Below are positions 16,196 through 24,824 of a DNA stretch of 64,000 nt, in pieces. The DNA is from Kaistia geumhonensis. Its GTDB lineage: Bacteria > Pseudomonadota > Alphaproteobacteria > Rhizobiales > Kaistiaceae. Position 1 is the first letter of the stretch. The number at the start of each line of letters is the position of its first letter. The notes under the pieces are model-generated. The model ran no database searches and was not told where the DNA came from. It saw nothing but the letters and a program-made list of their open reading frames with translations. Where the stretch lies: NCBI RefSeq assembly GCF_030815145.1, contig NZ_JAUSWJ010000001.1, positions 3,958,501 through 4,022,500 of the forward strand. Reading direction: 5' to 3'. The position numbers were made by a program, and so were the translations under genes.

Positions 16196-18225
16196 GCGTT
16201 CTCTCCGGTGAGGTCCTGCCAGCCATAGAGGATCGGCATCATGCCGGCGATGGCGCGGAAGCGCTCCCACGACTTGTCGGAGGCGGGCGTCCAGGCCGTC
16301 TCCGCGATGGCCGAGAGGCGGGGGAAGACGAGGCGGTCGAAGATGGCGCGGTCGGACATCGGCTCGGACCAGATGCAGGCCTGGATGCCGAGAAAATGCT
16401 CCCGCTCCGCCTCGCTCCAGCCCCCGGTCGGATCGAAGCGATAGGTCTTTTCCGGGCTGGAGATGCCGGCCCAGCTGGCACCGGGCTCGGCCCAGTCGAT
16501 CGCCTGCGACATGTCGAGATAATAGGCCTGGCCCGGCGAGACGACGATGTCGTAGCCCTCGCGCGCCAGCGACGCCGAGACCTCGTGATTGCGCCAGCCG
16601 ACGAGATAGACCTTCGCCTTGTCGATGACATTGCCATGCGCGGCCTCTTCCCAGCCGCCGGTCACGCAGCCGCGCGAGGCGAGGAACGCCTGCACGCGGG
16701 CGAGGAACTCGGCCTGCAGGATCGCCGCGCCCGAGCCTTCGATGTGATCGGCGCCGTCATGGTTCGTCGTGACATTGTTGCGGCGCGCATGCGACTCGGC
16801 CGCCGCCTTGCCGGCCAGCGTCTCCAGCCGCGCCAGCGCCTGCGGCGAGCCGGACCAGGCGCCGAGCGGCACCTCGTCGGCGCCGATATGGATGATGCGG
16901 TCCGGGAAGAGCGGGATCAGCTCGTCGAAGATCGTCTCGAGGGCGCGGTAGGTTTCCTCGCGCGCCGGGTTGAGGCAGTTGTTTGGGAAGCCCTGCACCG
17001 ACTGGTATTCGCCGCTCTCGCCGGGATCGCGCAATTCGGGCAGCGCCTGCAGCAGCGCGTAGCAATGGCCGGGGATGTCGATCTCCGGCACGACGACGAT
17101 ACCGAGGCTCTTCGCATAGGCGACGATCTCGCGGATCGCGTCCTTCGTGTAGTAGCCGCCGGTCGGCTGCGGTCCGCTGCCGAGCAGCGGCGGCAGCTTG
17201 AGGCCGTGGCCGCGCCAGGCGGCGATCTCCGTCAGCGCCGGATAGGCCTCGATCTCGACGCGCCAGGCCTCGTCGTCCGAGAGATGCCAGTGGAAGCGGT
17301 TCATCTTGTTCCAGGCGAGGATGCGCAGCAGCGCCTTGATCTCGCCTGTCGAATAGAACTGCCGCGACACGTCGAGATGGGTGCCGCGCCAGCCGAGCTG
17401 CGGCGCATCGGCGATGTGGCCGGAGGCGGGGAAGAGGAACGCCGAAGGGTGGCGGAGCGCGCCGCGCAGGATCTGGCCGAGCGTGACGAGGCCATACAGG
17501 AAACCCGTCTCGGTCGAGGCCGCGACGGCGATCGCGTCGGCGGCGAAGTCGATGCGATAGGCCTCGGCGGCGAAGCCCTCGCGCTTCTCCAGCGTGACCG
17601 TGCGCCCGCCCTCGGCGGCGCTCCGCACCAGCGCGTCGCCGGGGAACAGCGCATCGGCGAGGCCCGCGAAGGTCGCGGCCGCGGCTGCCGCTTCCGCGGT
17701 CGTGCCGGCAGGCGCGAGCCCGGCCGGCGTCGGCGCCCGGCCGGCGACGGCGACCTCGGCCGGCCAGGGAATGACCGAGACGGAGACCGGTGCGGTGGCC
17801 GGAACGGGATAGAGCACCGCGCCACGCTTCAGCGGCGCGTTGTCGCCGCGCGCGACCGTCGCCGCGATGGCGACCGGAACGGCGCTGTCGTCCGCGAGGA
17901 TCACATAGGCGGACGTGGCGCCGTCGCTCCAGTGGCGCAGCGGGTAGGAGAGGCCGCGCACCGTCAGCGTCCAGCTCGCGCCCGCCTCCAGCACGAAGCC
18001 CTCCGGCGGCGCGAATTCGGCATGGTTGGACAGCCGCGCCACGAGCGTGCCGCCTTCGACGACCGCCTTCGGATCGATGCGCGCCGGCCCGTTGACCGCG
18101 AGGCGGAAGCCGGAAAGCGGCGTGTCGGAGCGGTTGCTCAGCGTCAGCCTGTAGGAAAGCGGACGCCCTTCGGCGGGCGGCGTCCATTCGGTTTCGAGGC
18201 GGAGGGCGCGCGGCGCGATGGTCAT
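16192..18225 (-). CDS. GH20 beta-N-acetylhexosaminidase
   Basis: A 677-residue glycoside hydrolase. An N-terminal beta-rich region (1-130) is followed by a GH20b-like domain and the GH20 barrel from about residue 275 (WRGTHLDVSRQFYS, FHWHLSDDEAWR). The catalytic Asp450-Glu451 pair is in HIGADEVPLGAW. No signal peptide is present, so the enzyme is predicted to be cytosolic and to act on imported N-acetylhexosaminides. It is in the ABC importer operon, 36 bases after the RpiR gene, and is coupled to the M81 peptidase. Confidence 0.9.
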   Translation of the reverse strand: MTIAPRALRLETEWTPPAEGRPLSYRLTLSNRSDTPLSGFRLAVNGPARIDPKAVVEGGTLVARLSNHAEFAPPEGFVLEAGASWTLTVRGLSYPLRHWSDGATSAYVILADDSAVPVAIAATVARGDNAPLKRGAVLYPVPATAPVSVSVIPWPAEVAVAGRAPTPAGLAPAGTTAEAAAAAATFAGLADALFPGDALVRSAAEGGRTVTLEKREGFAAEAYRIDFAADAIAVAASTETGFLYGLVTLGQILRGALRHPSAFLFPASGHIADAPQLGWRGTHLDVSRQFYSTGEIKALLRILAWNKMNRFHWHLSDDEAWRVEIEAYPALTEIAAWRGHGLKLPPLLGSGPQPTGGYYTKDAIREIVAYAKSLGIVVVPEIDIPGHCYALLQALPELRDPGESGEYQSVQGFPNNCLNPAREETYRALETIFDELIPLFPDRIIHIGADEVPLGAWSGSPQALARLETLAGKAAAESHARRNNVTTNHDGADHIEGSGAAILQAEFLARVQAFLASRGCVTGGWEEAAHGNVIDKAKVYLVGWRNHEVSASLAREGYDIVVSPGQAYYLDMSQAIDWAEPGASWAGISSPEKTYRFDPTGGWSEAEREHFLGIQACIWSEPMSDRAIFDRLVFPRLSAIAETAWTPASDKSWERFRAIAGMMPILYGWQDLTGENA

Positions 18226-18261
18226 GGCAGGGCCTGTCGGTGGTTCGTCGGAGGGGAGGGA

Positions 18262-19128
18262 TCAGTCGCCGAGCGGCTGCGTGTCGTCGCCGTCGCGGTT
18301 GACCATGAGCTGGTGCTTGATGCGGCGCATGCTCTCGACGGAGCGCGGCTGCATGCGGGTCGCGACGGTCTGCGCGACCGCGTCGATCATGGCGAGGAAG
18401 GCGTAGCGGGCCGAGGACGGCCGCAGGATGTCGTCCTGTTCGGGTACGTCGATGGCGAGCAGCACGTCGGCCTGTTCCGCGACCGGCGAGCCGGGGCGCG
18501 TCAGCACGATGCGCTCGAGATGATATTCGCCGGCGATGGCGAGCGTGTTGGCGAGCTGCAGGTTCCGCCCGCTGGTCGAGGAGGCGATGATGACGGTGCC
18601 CTTCGGCGCCCCGGCGGTGCGCATCATCTGCGCCTGGTGATCGATCGAGGCGGTGACGCGCAGGCCGAGCCGGAAGAGGCGGGTCTCGATCTCGTTGGCG
18701 ATCATGGACGATGCGCCGCCGGAGCCGAAGGACAGGATGTAGGGCGCTCCGGCGATGCGTTCCGCCGCCGCCTCGATCGCCATCGGATCGATGGTCTCGA
18801 AGAAGGAATAGAGCGTCGCCTGCGCACAGTTGACGATGTGCCGCGCGATCTCGCCGGCCGTCTCGGGGCCGGAGGGCGGCAGAAGGTAGCGGCGGGCGAT
18901 GAAGCGGCTCTGCGCGAGGCGGACCTTGAAATCGGCAAAGCTCTGGCAGCCGAGGCGCCGGCAGAAGCGCGTCACGGTCGGCGGCGAGGTGTCGGCCCGC
19001 GCCGCCAGTTCGACGATGGACGCGTTGACCGCCGCCTGCACGTCGGAGAGTACGAGATCGGCGAGCCGCCGCTCGGAGCGGCTGAGGCTCTCCATCTCCG
19101 TCTGCAACAGGCCGACGAGGTCCAGCAT
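18262..19128 (-). CDS. RpiR/MurR-family regulator of system B (HTH plus SIS)
   Basis: A 288-residue HTH_6 (DTSPPTVTRFCRRLG) plus SIS (SFGSGGASSMIANEIETRL) protein. It is embedded within the operon between the ABC ATPase and GH20. Related members sense phosphorylated amino sugars such as MurNAc-6-P, which fits a hexosaminidase operon. Candidate operators lie in the region upstream of the first operon gene (24594-24705). Confidence 0.9.
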   Translation of the reverse strand: MLDLVGLLQTEMESLSRSERRLADLVLSDVQAAVNASIVELAARADTSPPTVTRFCRRLGCQSFADFKVRLAQSRFIARRYLLPPSGPETAGEIARHIVNCAQATLYSFFETIDPMAIEAAAERIAGAPYILSFGSGGASSMIANEIETRLFRLGLRVTASIDHQAQMMRTAGAPKGTVIIASSTSGRNLQLANTLAIAGEYHLERIVLTRPGSPVAEQADVLLAIDVPEQDDILRPSSARYAFLAMIDAVAQTVATRMQPRSVESMRRIKHQLMVNRDGDDTQPLGD

Positions 19129-19151
19129 GGCGGCGGCCTTCCTGCCGATGG

Positions 19152-20243
19152 TCAGGCCGCGACGCCGATGGCGGCGCCCGAGGAATCGAAGAGATGGCAG
19201 GCGGAAGGATCGACGCTGACCGTGACCTCCTCGTCGTCCCTCACCGGCGGATCGCCCTCGAACAGCGCGACGAAGGTGTCGCCGGAGGGGAGGGGCGCAT
19301 AGGCGACGGTGTGGATGCCGAGCCGCTCGATGATGCCGGGCTTCAGCGCGAGGCGGAACCCGGTGTCCTGATCGAGGCGGACATGCTCGGGCCGGATGCC
19401 GACCGAAAGCGTCTCGCCGACGAGGCCGGCGCTGCCCGGCCGCGGCAGCGTGATCGTGCCGAGCGGGCCGAGATCGACGGTGACGCCGCTGCCGCTCGCG
19501 GCCGTGCAGCGGCCCTCGAGGAAGTTCATCTTCGGATTGCCGATGAAGCCGGCGACGAAGCGGTTCTGCGGGCGGTGATAGAGATCGAGCGGCGTGCCGA
19601 CCTGCTCGATGCGGCCGCCGTTCAGCACGACGATCTTGTCGGCCATGGTCAGGGCCTCGACCTGGTCGTGCGTCACATAGATCATCGTCGCGCCGAGGCG
19701 CTTGTGCAGGCGCGTCAGCTCGACCCGCATGTCGGAGCGCAGCGCCGCGTCGAGGTTCGAGAGCGGCTCGTCGAACAGGAAGATGCGTGGCTCGCGGACG
19801 ATGGCGCGGCCGATGGCGACGCGCTGGCGCTGGCCGCCGGACAGCATGCCCGGCTTGTGCTGCAGGCGGCTTTCGAGCTGCAGGATGCGGGCCGCCTCGC
19901 CGACGCGGTGGCGGACCTCGTCTTCCGCCAGCCGCTCGACGCGCAGCGGGAAGGCGATGTTCTCGAACACGCTCATATGCGGATAGAGCGCATAGGACTG
20001 GAAGACCATGGCGATGCCGCGCTTGACGGGCGGCAGGTCGTTGACCGGCTTGCCGGCGATGACGATCTCGCCGCCGCTGACCTCTTCGAGGCCGGCGATC
20101 ATGCGCAGGAGCGTGGACTTGCCGCAGCCCGACGGTCCCACGAAGACGACGAACTCGCCCTCGGTGACGTCGAGGTCGACGCCCTTGATGACGTCCGTGC
20201 CGCCGAAGGATTTCTTCAGGCGTGAAAGCGTGAGCGCGCTCAA
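19152..20243 (-). CDS. Sugar ABC transporter ATP-binding protein (UgpC/MsmK type)
   Basis: A 363-residue ATPase with Walker A GPSGCGKST (36-44), signature LSGGQRQR, Walker B IFLFDEPLSNLD and a C-terminal TOBE/regulatory domain as in MalK-type carbohydrate importers. The start codon appears to be TTG at 20243; no better ATG or GTG is in frame upstream, and GGAG lies nine bases before it. Separated from the binding-protein gene by a two-hairpin repeat. Confidence 0.9.
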   Translation of the reverse strand: MSALTLSRLKKSFGGTDVIKGVDLDVTEGEFVVFVGPSGCGKSTLLRMIAGLEEVSGGEIVIAGKPVNDLPPVKRGIAMVFQSYALYPHMSVFENIAFPLRVERLAEDEVRHRVGEAARILQLESRLQHKPGMLSGGQRQRVAIGRAIVREPRIFLFDEPLSNLDAALRSDMRVELTRLHKRLGATMIYVTHDQVEALTMADKIVVLNGGRIEQVGTPLDLYHRPQNRFVAGFIGNPKMNFLEGRCTAASGSGVTVDLGPLGTITLPRPGSAGLVGETLSVGIRPEHVRLDQDTGFRLALKPGIIERLGIHTVAYAPLPSGDTFVALFEGDPPVRDDEEVTVSVDPSACHLFDSSGAAIGVAA

Positions 20244-20267
20244 GTCTTCGGTCTCCGCTGGAGAGAA

Positions 20268-20350
20268 GCCCTCACCCCGGCCTTTCCCGCGAGCGGGAGA
20301 GGCGGCAGGCGCCTTCCCCTCTCCCGTGGGAGAGGGGTCGGGACGAGGGC
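20268..20350. repeat. REP/BIME-like double hairpin between binding protein and ATPase
   Basis: Two strong hairpins lie side by side: 20281-20302 (ten pairs, GA loop, one wobble) and 20316-20337 (CCCCTCTCCC-GT-GGGAGAGGGG, perfect). They are framed by GCCCTC at 20268-20273 and GAGGGC at 20345-20350. This composition is typical of the short palindromic intergenic repeats common in Hyphomicrobiales. Its position after the binding-protein gene suggests mRNA 3'-end protection or partial termination, so that binding protein is made in excess. Confidence 0.75.
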
Positions 20351-20357
20351 CCTGGCC

Positions 20358-21572
20358 TTACTTGTACTGGTCGATGGCGCCGGCCGCCTTGGTCAGCGCG
20401 GCGGCGGGCTCGGCATTGCCGGTCACGACCGACTGGACCATGTCGATCATGGCGTTCTGGAAGCCCTTGTAGTCGAGGAACAGCGGCTCCGGACCACCGA
20501 AGGCGATGCCGTCGAGGAACGGCTTCCAGCTCGGATCCTCCGCGACGAGGCCGTCGACGCCGGCCACGGGGCGCAGCGGCGTCAGGCCGTGCGTCTTCTC
20601 GTAGAGGAACTGGTTCTCGGGATTGGTCAGCAGCTTGGCGAGGTCGATCGCCTGCTCCTCGACGCCGGTGCCCTTGAACACGGCAAGGCTGTCGGTGATC
20701 AGCAGCGTGCCGGGACCCTTGGCCTTCGGGCCGACCGGAAGCGGCGCGACGCCCCACTGGATGTCCTTCGAGACCTGGTTGCGGACCCAGGGGCCGCCCT
20801 CGATCATCGCCACCTTGGCGTCCGAGAACAGCTTGATCATGTCGTCCTGGTCATAGGCCGAGGGACCGTCCTCGGAATAGGGCACCAGGCTCTTGATGAA
20901 TTCGAGCGCCTCGAGATTCTGCGGGCTGTCGAGGGTGATCTTGCCCTCGGAATCGATCACGGTGCCGTCGTTCGTGTACACGTAGTGCAGGAACTGGTGC
21001 ATCGTGTTGTCCATGGTCTTGGCCGGCAGGCCGTAACCGGGGACGCCCGTCTTCTCCTTGATGGTCTTGGCGTCGCTCAGCAGTTCCGCCCAGGTGGTCG
21101 GCGGCTTGTTCGGGTCGAGGCCGGCCTTCTCGAACAGCGCCTTGTTCCAGAACAGCGCCTTGGTAGAGAAGGCGACCGGGATGCCCCAGGCCTGGTCCTG
21201 GAAGGTGACCGTCTCGACAATATGCGGGTAGTAGCCGGCCTTTTCCTCGTCCGTCATCGGGATCGGGACGATGAGGTCGCTGTCGGCGAACTGCTTCAGC
21301 GTGCGCGAGCCGACATAGGCGAGCCCGACGGGCGTTCCGGCGGCGGCGAGGGTCGTGATCTTGTCCTGGCACTGCGCCCAGCCGACGATCTCGACATTGA
21401 CCTTGAAGCCGGGATTGGCGGCTTCCCACTTCTTGATCAGATCCGGATAGGTCTCGGCGATCGCGTCGCCGCACTGGATCATGCTGACCGTCTTGTCCTC
21501 GGCGAAGGACGGAGCCGTCATCGTCGCCAGGACGACGGCGCTTCCCGCCAGAAGGGTCCCGTAATGTCTCAT
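20358..21572 (-). CDS. Sugar ABC transporter substrate-binding protein
   Basis: A 404-residue periplasmic cluster B (MalE/UgpB-like) binding protein. The signal peptide is MRHYGTLLAGSAVVLATM... with cleavage probably after the AFA-type PSFA near residue 24. The family stretches WAELLSDAKTIKEKTG and ALFEKAGLDPNKPPTTWAEL are visible. Its ligand is not predictable from sequence; the GH20 gene suggests an N-acetylhexosamine-containing oligosaccharide or conjugate. Confidence 0.9.
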   Translation of the reverse strand: MRHYGTLLAGSAVVLATMTAPSFAEDKTVSMIQCGDAIAETYPDLIKKWEAANPGFKVNVEIVGWAQCQDKITTLAAAGTPVGLAYVGSRTLKQFADSDLIVPIPMTDEEKAGYYPHIVETVTFQDQAWGIPVAFSTKALFWNKALFEKAGLDPNKPPTTWAELLSDAKTIKEKTGVPGYGLPAKTMDNTMHQFLHYVYTNDGTVIDSEGKITLDSPQNLEALEFIKSLVPYSEDGPSAYDQDDMIKLFSDAKVAMIEGGPWVRNQVSKDIQWGVAPLPVGPKAKGPGTLLITDSLAVFKGTGVEEQAIDLAKLLTNPENQFLYEKTHGLTPLRPVAGVDGLVAEDPSWKPFLDGIAFGGPEPLFLDYKGFQNAMIDMVQSVVTGNAEPAAALTKAAGAIDQYK

Positions 21573-21629
21573 CGCTTTCCCTCGTTGTTTGGCCGGCCCT
21601 TCTCGTCGGGTCGGTGCTGCGCCTGAGCG

Positions 21630-22490
21630 CTATTGCTTGACGGCGCCGGCGGTGAGGCCGGCCACCAGGTAGCGCTGCAGGAAGATGAAGCCGATCATCA
21701 CCGGAGCGATGCCGACGAAGCTGGCCGCCATCAGCTCGTTCCAGACCACGCGCTCCTTGCCGAAGAAGGCGAACAGGCCCACGGCGAGCGGCATGTATTC
21801 CGATTTCGAGTTGAAGGTCAGCGCGAAGATGAACTGTTGTGCATAGGCGCCGATGAAGGTGGCGAGCGCCACGACGAGGATGCCGGGCCCGGCGATCGGC
21901 AGGACGATGCGGCGCAGGATGTAGAGCCGGCTGGCGCCGTCGACCCAGGCCGCCTCGTCGAGCTCGCGCGGGATGCGCAGCATATAGGTCCGAAGCAGCC
22001 AGATCGCCGAGGGGATCAGGAAGGCGACGCCCGGCACGATCATCGCGAAATAGGTGTTGAGCAGGCCCATGGAGCGCATCAGCCGGTAGAGCGGGATGAG
22101 CAGCACGGCGCCGGAGAACATGTTGACCGCGAGGAAGGCGCCGAGCAGCGCGCCGGCGCCGCGGAACTGGAAGCGGGCGAAGGCATAGGCGGCCGGCACG
22201 ACGAGGATCAGCACCGCGATCGTCGCCACGGTCGAGATCAGCAGCGAGTTGAAGATGTAGCGGCCGAGCAGCGGCACATGCTCCCACATCGTGAAATAGG
22301 CGTCGAACGAGCCGTCGTCGGGCCAGAAGCGATAGGGCGACGAGAAGAGATGCGTCAGGGGCTTCAGGGAGACAAGGAAGCCCTCGACGAAAGGCGCCAG
22401 CACGAAGGTCAGGAACAGCGCCAGGCCGCAATAGATCGCGACATATTCGTACCAGCGATAGCGGTCGATCATCGGGCGTCCGCTGCTCAT
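21630..22490 (-). CDS. Sugar ABC transporter permease (MalG type)
   Basis: A 286-residue inner-membrane permease with six hydrophobic segments and the EAA loop ELDEAAWVDGASRLYILRRIVLP that contacts the ATPase. The ATG at 22490 overlaps the stop of the first permease as ATGA, indicating coupled translation of the pair. Longer in-frame extensions upstream lie within the other permease gene and are not homologous. Confidence 0.92.
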   Translation of the reverse strand: MSSGRPMIDRYRWYEYVAIYCGLALFLTFVLAPFVEGFLVSLKPLTHLFSSPYRFWPDDGSFDAYFTMWEHVPLLGRYIFNSLLISTVATIAVLILVVPAAYAFARFQFRGAGALLGAFLAVNMFSGAVLLIPLYRLMRSMGLLNTYFAMIVPGVAFLIPSAIWLLRTYMLRIPRELDEAAWVDGASRLYILRRIVLPIAGPGILVVALATFIGAYAQQFIFALTFNSKSEYMPLAVGLFAFFGKERVVWNELMAASFVGIAPVMIGFIFLQRYLVAGLTAGAVKQ

Positions 22491-23371
22491 TTGCCTTCTC
22501 CCGTTGAGATCTTGCTGACGACGCGGAAGTAGAAGAAGCAGAAGACCGACAGGAACAGGCAGATCATCACGGCGCGGGCGGCGCCCTCGCCATATTTGTA
22601 CGAGCCGATCGCCGTCTTGTAGGTGTCGATGATCATCGTGGTGGTCTGGCCGTTCGGCCCGCCCTGGGTCAGGATCCAGATGATGTCGAAGGAATTGAAG
22701 GTCGCGATCAGCGACAGCATCGACATCGTGACCAGCGCCGGCACGATCAGCGGCAGCGTGATGCGGCGGAAGCGGTAGAAGCGGCCGGCGCCGTCCGTCC
22801 AGGCGGCCTCGTAAAGATCCTTCGGGATCGACTGGATGGCGGCCAGCAGGTAAAGCGTCACCAGCGGCACGCCGATCCACACATCGGTGATGATCGTCGC
22901 CCAGAAGGCGGTTCCGCCATAGGCCAGCCAGGCGAGCGGCCGGTCGAGCAGGCCGACATTCTGCAGGACGCCGGAGATCATCCCGAACTGGCCGTTATAC
23001 ATCCAGCCCCACATGAAGATGCCGATGGCCATCGGCACGATCCAGGGCGGCAGGGTCAGGACGCGGAAGAGGGCGCGGCCCGGCACCAGCGCGTTGAGCA
23101 GCACGGCGCCGCAGGTGCCGATGATCATCTTGATGGCGACGGAGAAGAACGTCCAGACGAAGGTCCGGACGATGATCGTCGCGAAATCGCCGCCGAAGAT
23201 CTTCTGGTAGTTCGCCCAGCCGACCCATTTCACCGTCTTGCGCAGCGAGGCGTCGGTGAAGGAGAGCGTGAAGGTGTCGACCAGCGGATAGGCGACGATG
23301 ATCAGGATGTAGAGGATGGCCGGAAGAAGAAGGGCGAGGGCGAAGAGCGTGGCACCGCGGGAGCCCGTCAT
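22487..23371 (-). CDS. Sugar ABC transporter permease (MalF type)
   Basis: A 294-residue inner-membrane permease with six hydrophobic segments. The EAA loop DLYEAAWTDGAGRFYRFRRITLP lies in the C-terminal third. It pairs with the MalG-type permease to form the channel. It starts 10 bases after the Gfo/Idh stop. Confidence 0.92.
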   Translation of the reverse strand: MTGSRGATLFALALLLPAILYILIIVAYPLVDTFTLSFTDASLRKTVKWVGWANYQKIFGGDFATIIVRTFVWTFFSVAIKMIIGTCGAVLLNALVPGRALFRVLTLPPWIVPMAIGIFMWGWMYNGQFGMISGVLQNVGLLDRPLAWLAYGGTAFWATIITDVWIGVPLVTLYLLAAIQSIPKDLYEAAWTDGAGRFYRFRRITLPLIVPALVTMSMLSLIATFNSFDIIWILTQGGPNGQTTTMIIDTYKTAIGSYKYGEGAARAVMICLFLSVFCFFYFRVVSKISTGEGK

Positions 23372-23381
23372 CGCCGCGTCC

Positions 23382-24539
23382 TCAGTTGCCGCCGCCGGCG
23401 AGCGCCGCGTCGAAGCGCTTCCAGGTCTCGGTCATGTCGACGACCTGCCGCGTGCGCCGCGCCTCGTCCATGGCGAGCGCCAGCAGGCCGGCTTCCAGCG
23501 CATTGACGACCGAGACCGGCAGCGGCGCGCCGTTCAGCATGTGGGCGCCGATGTCGCGGGCCATCTGTTCGTCGGCACCGTAATGGACCGAGAGTTCCGA
23601 GCCGGTATAGGCGGTATCGATCACCTTCTGCGACGTCCGCGCGTCATGGACGCGGAAGAAGTTGCGCACGAAGTCGCCTTCCGCCATGCCCTTGGCGCCG
23701 ATCACGCAGAAACGGCGGAATTCGTCGGGCACGTTCAGATTGGTGTGGAAGGTCATCGACGCGCCGTTCGCGTATTCCACGATCGCGGTCTGGAAATCGA
23801 TGATGTCGGCATCGCTGTCGAACACCTTGTCGGTTCCCATCCAGCCGCTCGGCTTGCGATGATAGACCTCGGTGTCGTTGATGCCGAGTCCTTCCGGCGC
23901 ATTCTTCGGAACGAAGCTGCGCTTGCCGCCGAAACTCGCGACGCGGGACGGGCGAACGCCCATGACGCCGTTGTAGAGGTCGAGGTCGTGGCAGCATTTC
24001 TCCAGCATGAACGAGCCGGAATACTTCTCGTAGCGCCGCCAGTCGCGCATGAAGAACGCGCCGTGATAGGGCGCGATATGCTCCGAAGCCTCGATCGAGA
24101 CGATGTCGCCGAGAAGGCCTTCCGCCTGCGCCTTGCGCAGGTCCACATAGAGCGGTGCGTAGCGCAGCACGAGGCCGACCATGACATTGTCGGAACCGTG
24201 CTCGGCGATCAGCTTCGCCAGTTCCATCGTCTCCTCTGTCGAGGTCACCACCGGCTTCTCGGTGAAGACCTTCACGCCATGGTCGAGGCCGGTGCGGATA
24301 TGGCCGAGATGGAGATGGTTCGGCGAGCCGACCATCAGGAGGTCGAGCTTTTCGCCCGCGAGCAGCGCCTCGAGCGTCTCGTAGTTCTTGCCGACCGGAA
24401 CGTCGAACTGCTTCGTGTAGGAGAGCCCGGCCGGCTCCGGGTCCACATAGCCGACGACCTCGAAATCGGGCAGCGAGGCCGAGAAGATGCGCGCCAGATA
24501 GCCCAGCCGATAGCCGAGCCCGACAATGCCGACTTTCAT
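23382..24539 (-). CDS. Gfo/Idh/MocA-family oxidoreductase
   Basis: A 385-residue NAD(P)-dependent sugar-type dehydrogenase. The N-terminal Rossmann fold reads KVGIVGLGYRLG, and EKP at 94-96 is the family motif with its catalytic lysine. The ATG at 24539 is preceded by AGGGA five bases away; an upstream in-frame start 17 codons earlier lacks this. First gene of the long system B operon, so it probably oxidises or epimerises the sugar brought in by the importer. Confidence 0.9.
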   Translation of the reverse strand: MKVGIVGLGYRLGYLARIFSASLPDFEVVGYVDPEPAGLSYTKQFDVPVGKNYETLEALLAGEKLDLLMVGSPNHLHLGHIRTGLDHGVKVFTEKPVVTSTEETMELAKLIAEHGSDNVMVGLVLRYAPLYVDLRKAQAEGLLGDIVSIEASEHIAPYHGAFFMRDWRRYEKYSGSFMLEKCCHDLDLYNGVMGVRPSRVASFGGKRSFVPKNAPEGLGINDTEVYHRKPSGWMGTDKVFDSDADIIDFQTAIVEYANGASMTFHTNLNVPDEFRRFCVIGAKGMAEGDFVRNFFRVHDARTSQKVIDTAYTGSELSVHYGADEQMARDIGAHMLNGAPLPVSVVNALEAGLLALAMDEARRTRQVVDMTETWKRFDAALAGGGN

Positions 24540-24593
24540 TGAATTCCCTGCATATGACGTATGGTCCGAACGCATGCCGCGCCCGGCCATTTC

Positions 24594-24641
24594 TGTAAAT
24601 TCTTTCCACGATCATGCCGCAACATGTCGGCCTGTCAAGCG
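24594..24641 (-). promoter_or_regulatory. Promoter/operator region of the system B operon
   Basis: On the minus strand a perfect TTGACA (24633-24638) and CATGAT (24611-24616, four of six) are 16 bases apart, predicting a leader of about 65 bases. The stretch 24618-24641 matches the system A promoter at 19 of 24 positions. Just downstream, GTAAATTCTTTCC at 24595-24607 is an imperfect inverted repeat (G-N-AAA / TTT-N-C) sitting on the predicted start and containing the 9-mer shared with system A. Confidence 0.55.
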
Positions 24642-24686
24642 GGCATTTGTTGCATCGCCCCGCATTTCCGCGGCTTTCTGACAAGG

Positions 24687-24705
24687 TCTGAAAGGACTTT
24701 TCAGA
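24687..24705. promoter_or_regulatory. Inverted repeat between system B and the MFS gene
   Basis: TCTGAAA-GGACT-TTTCAGA is a perfect 7-5-7 inverted repeat in the 285-base divergent gap between the Gfo/Idh gene and the MFS gene. It lies about 50 bases upstream of the system B -35 and 120 bases upstream of the MFS start. It could bind the RpiR protein or a separate regulator; no direct evidence favours either. The rest of this gap shows nothing else clear. Confidence 0.4.
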
Positions 24706-24824
24706 AAATGATCGCGCTGCTGAATTTCCGGGCAGTCCGACGCTTCGCCCGCCGACCGTCCGGGCCCCACCTGGGCGTCCGGCCGCCGGAGCTTTCCCGC
24801 TTGTGCCGAGGTCGCGAACGCGCG

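Noticed and set aside
16396-19302. A 968-codon open frame on the plus strand opposite GH20 and RpiR
   Set aside because: It is antisense to recognisable genes, is very rich in Arg, Ala, Gly, Asp and His, and shows no family motif. Long antisense frames are expected from GC-rich third positions here; similar ones at 7779-9971, 24612-26345 and 27651-30371 were dropped for the same reason.
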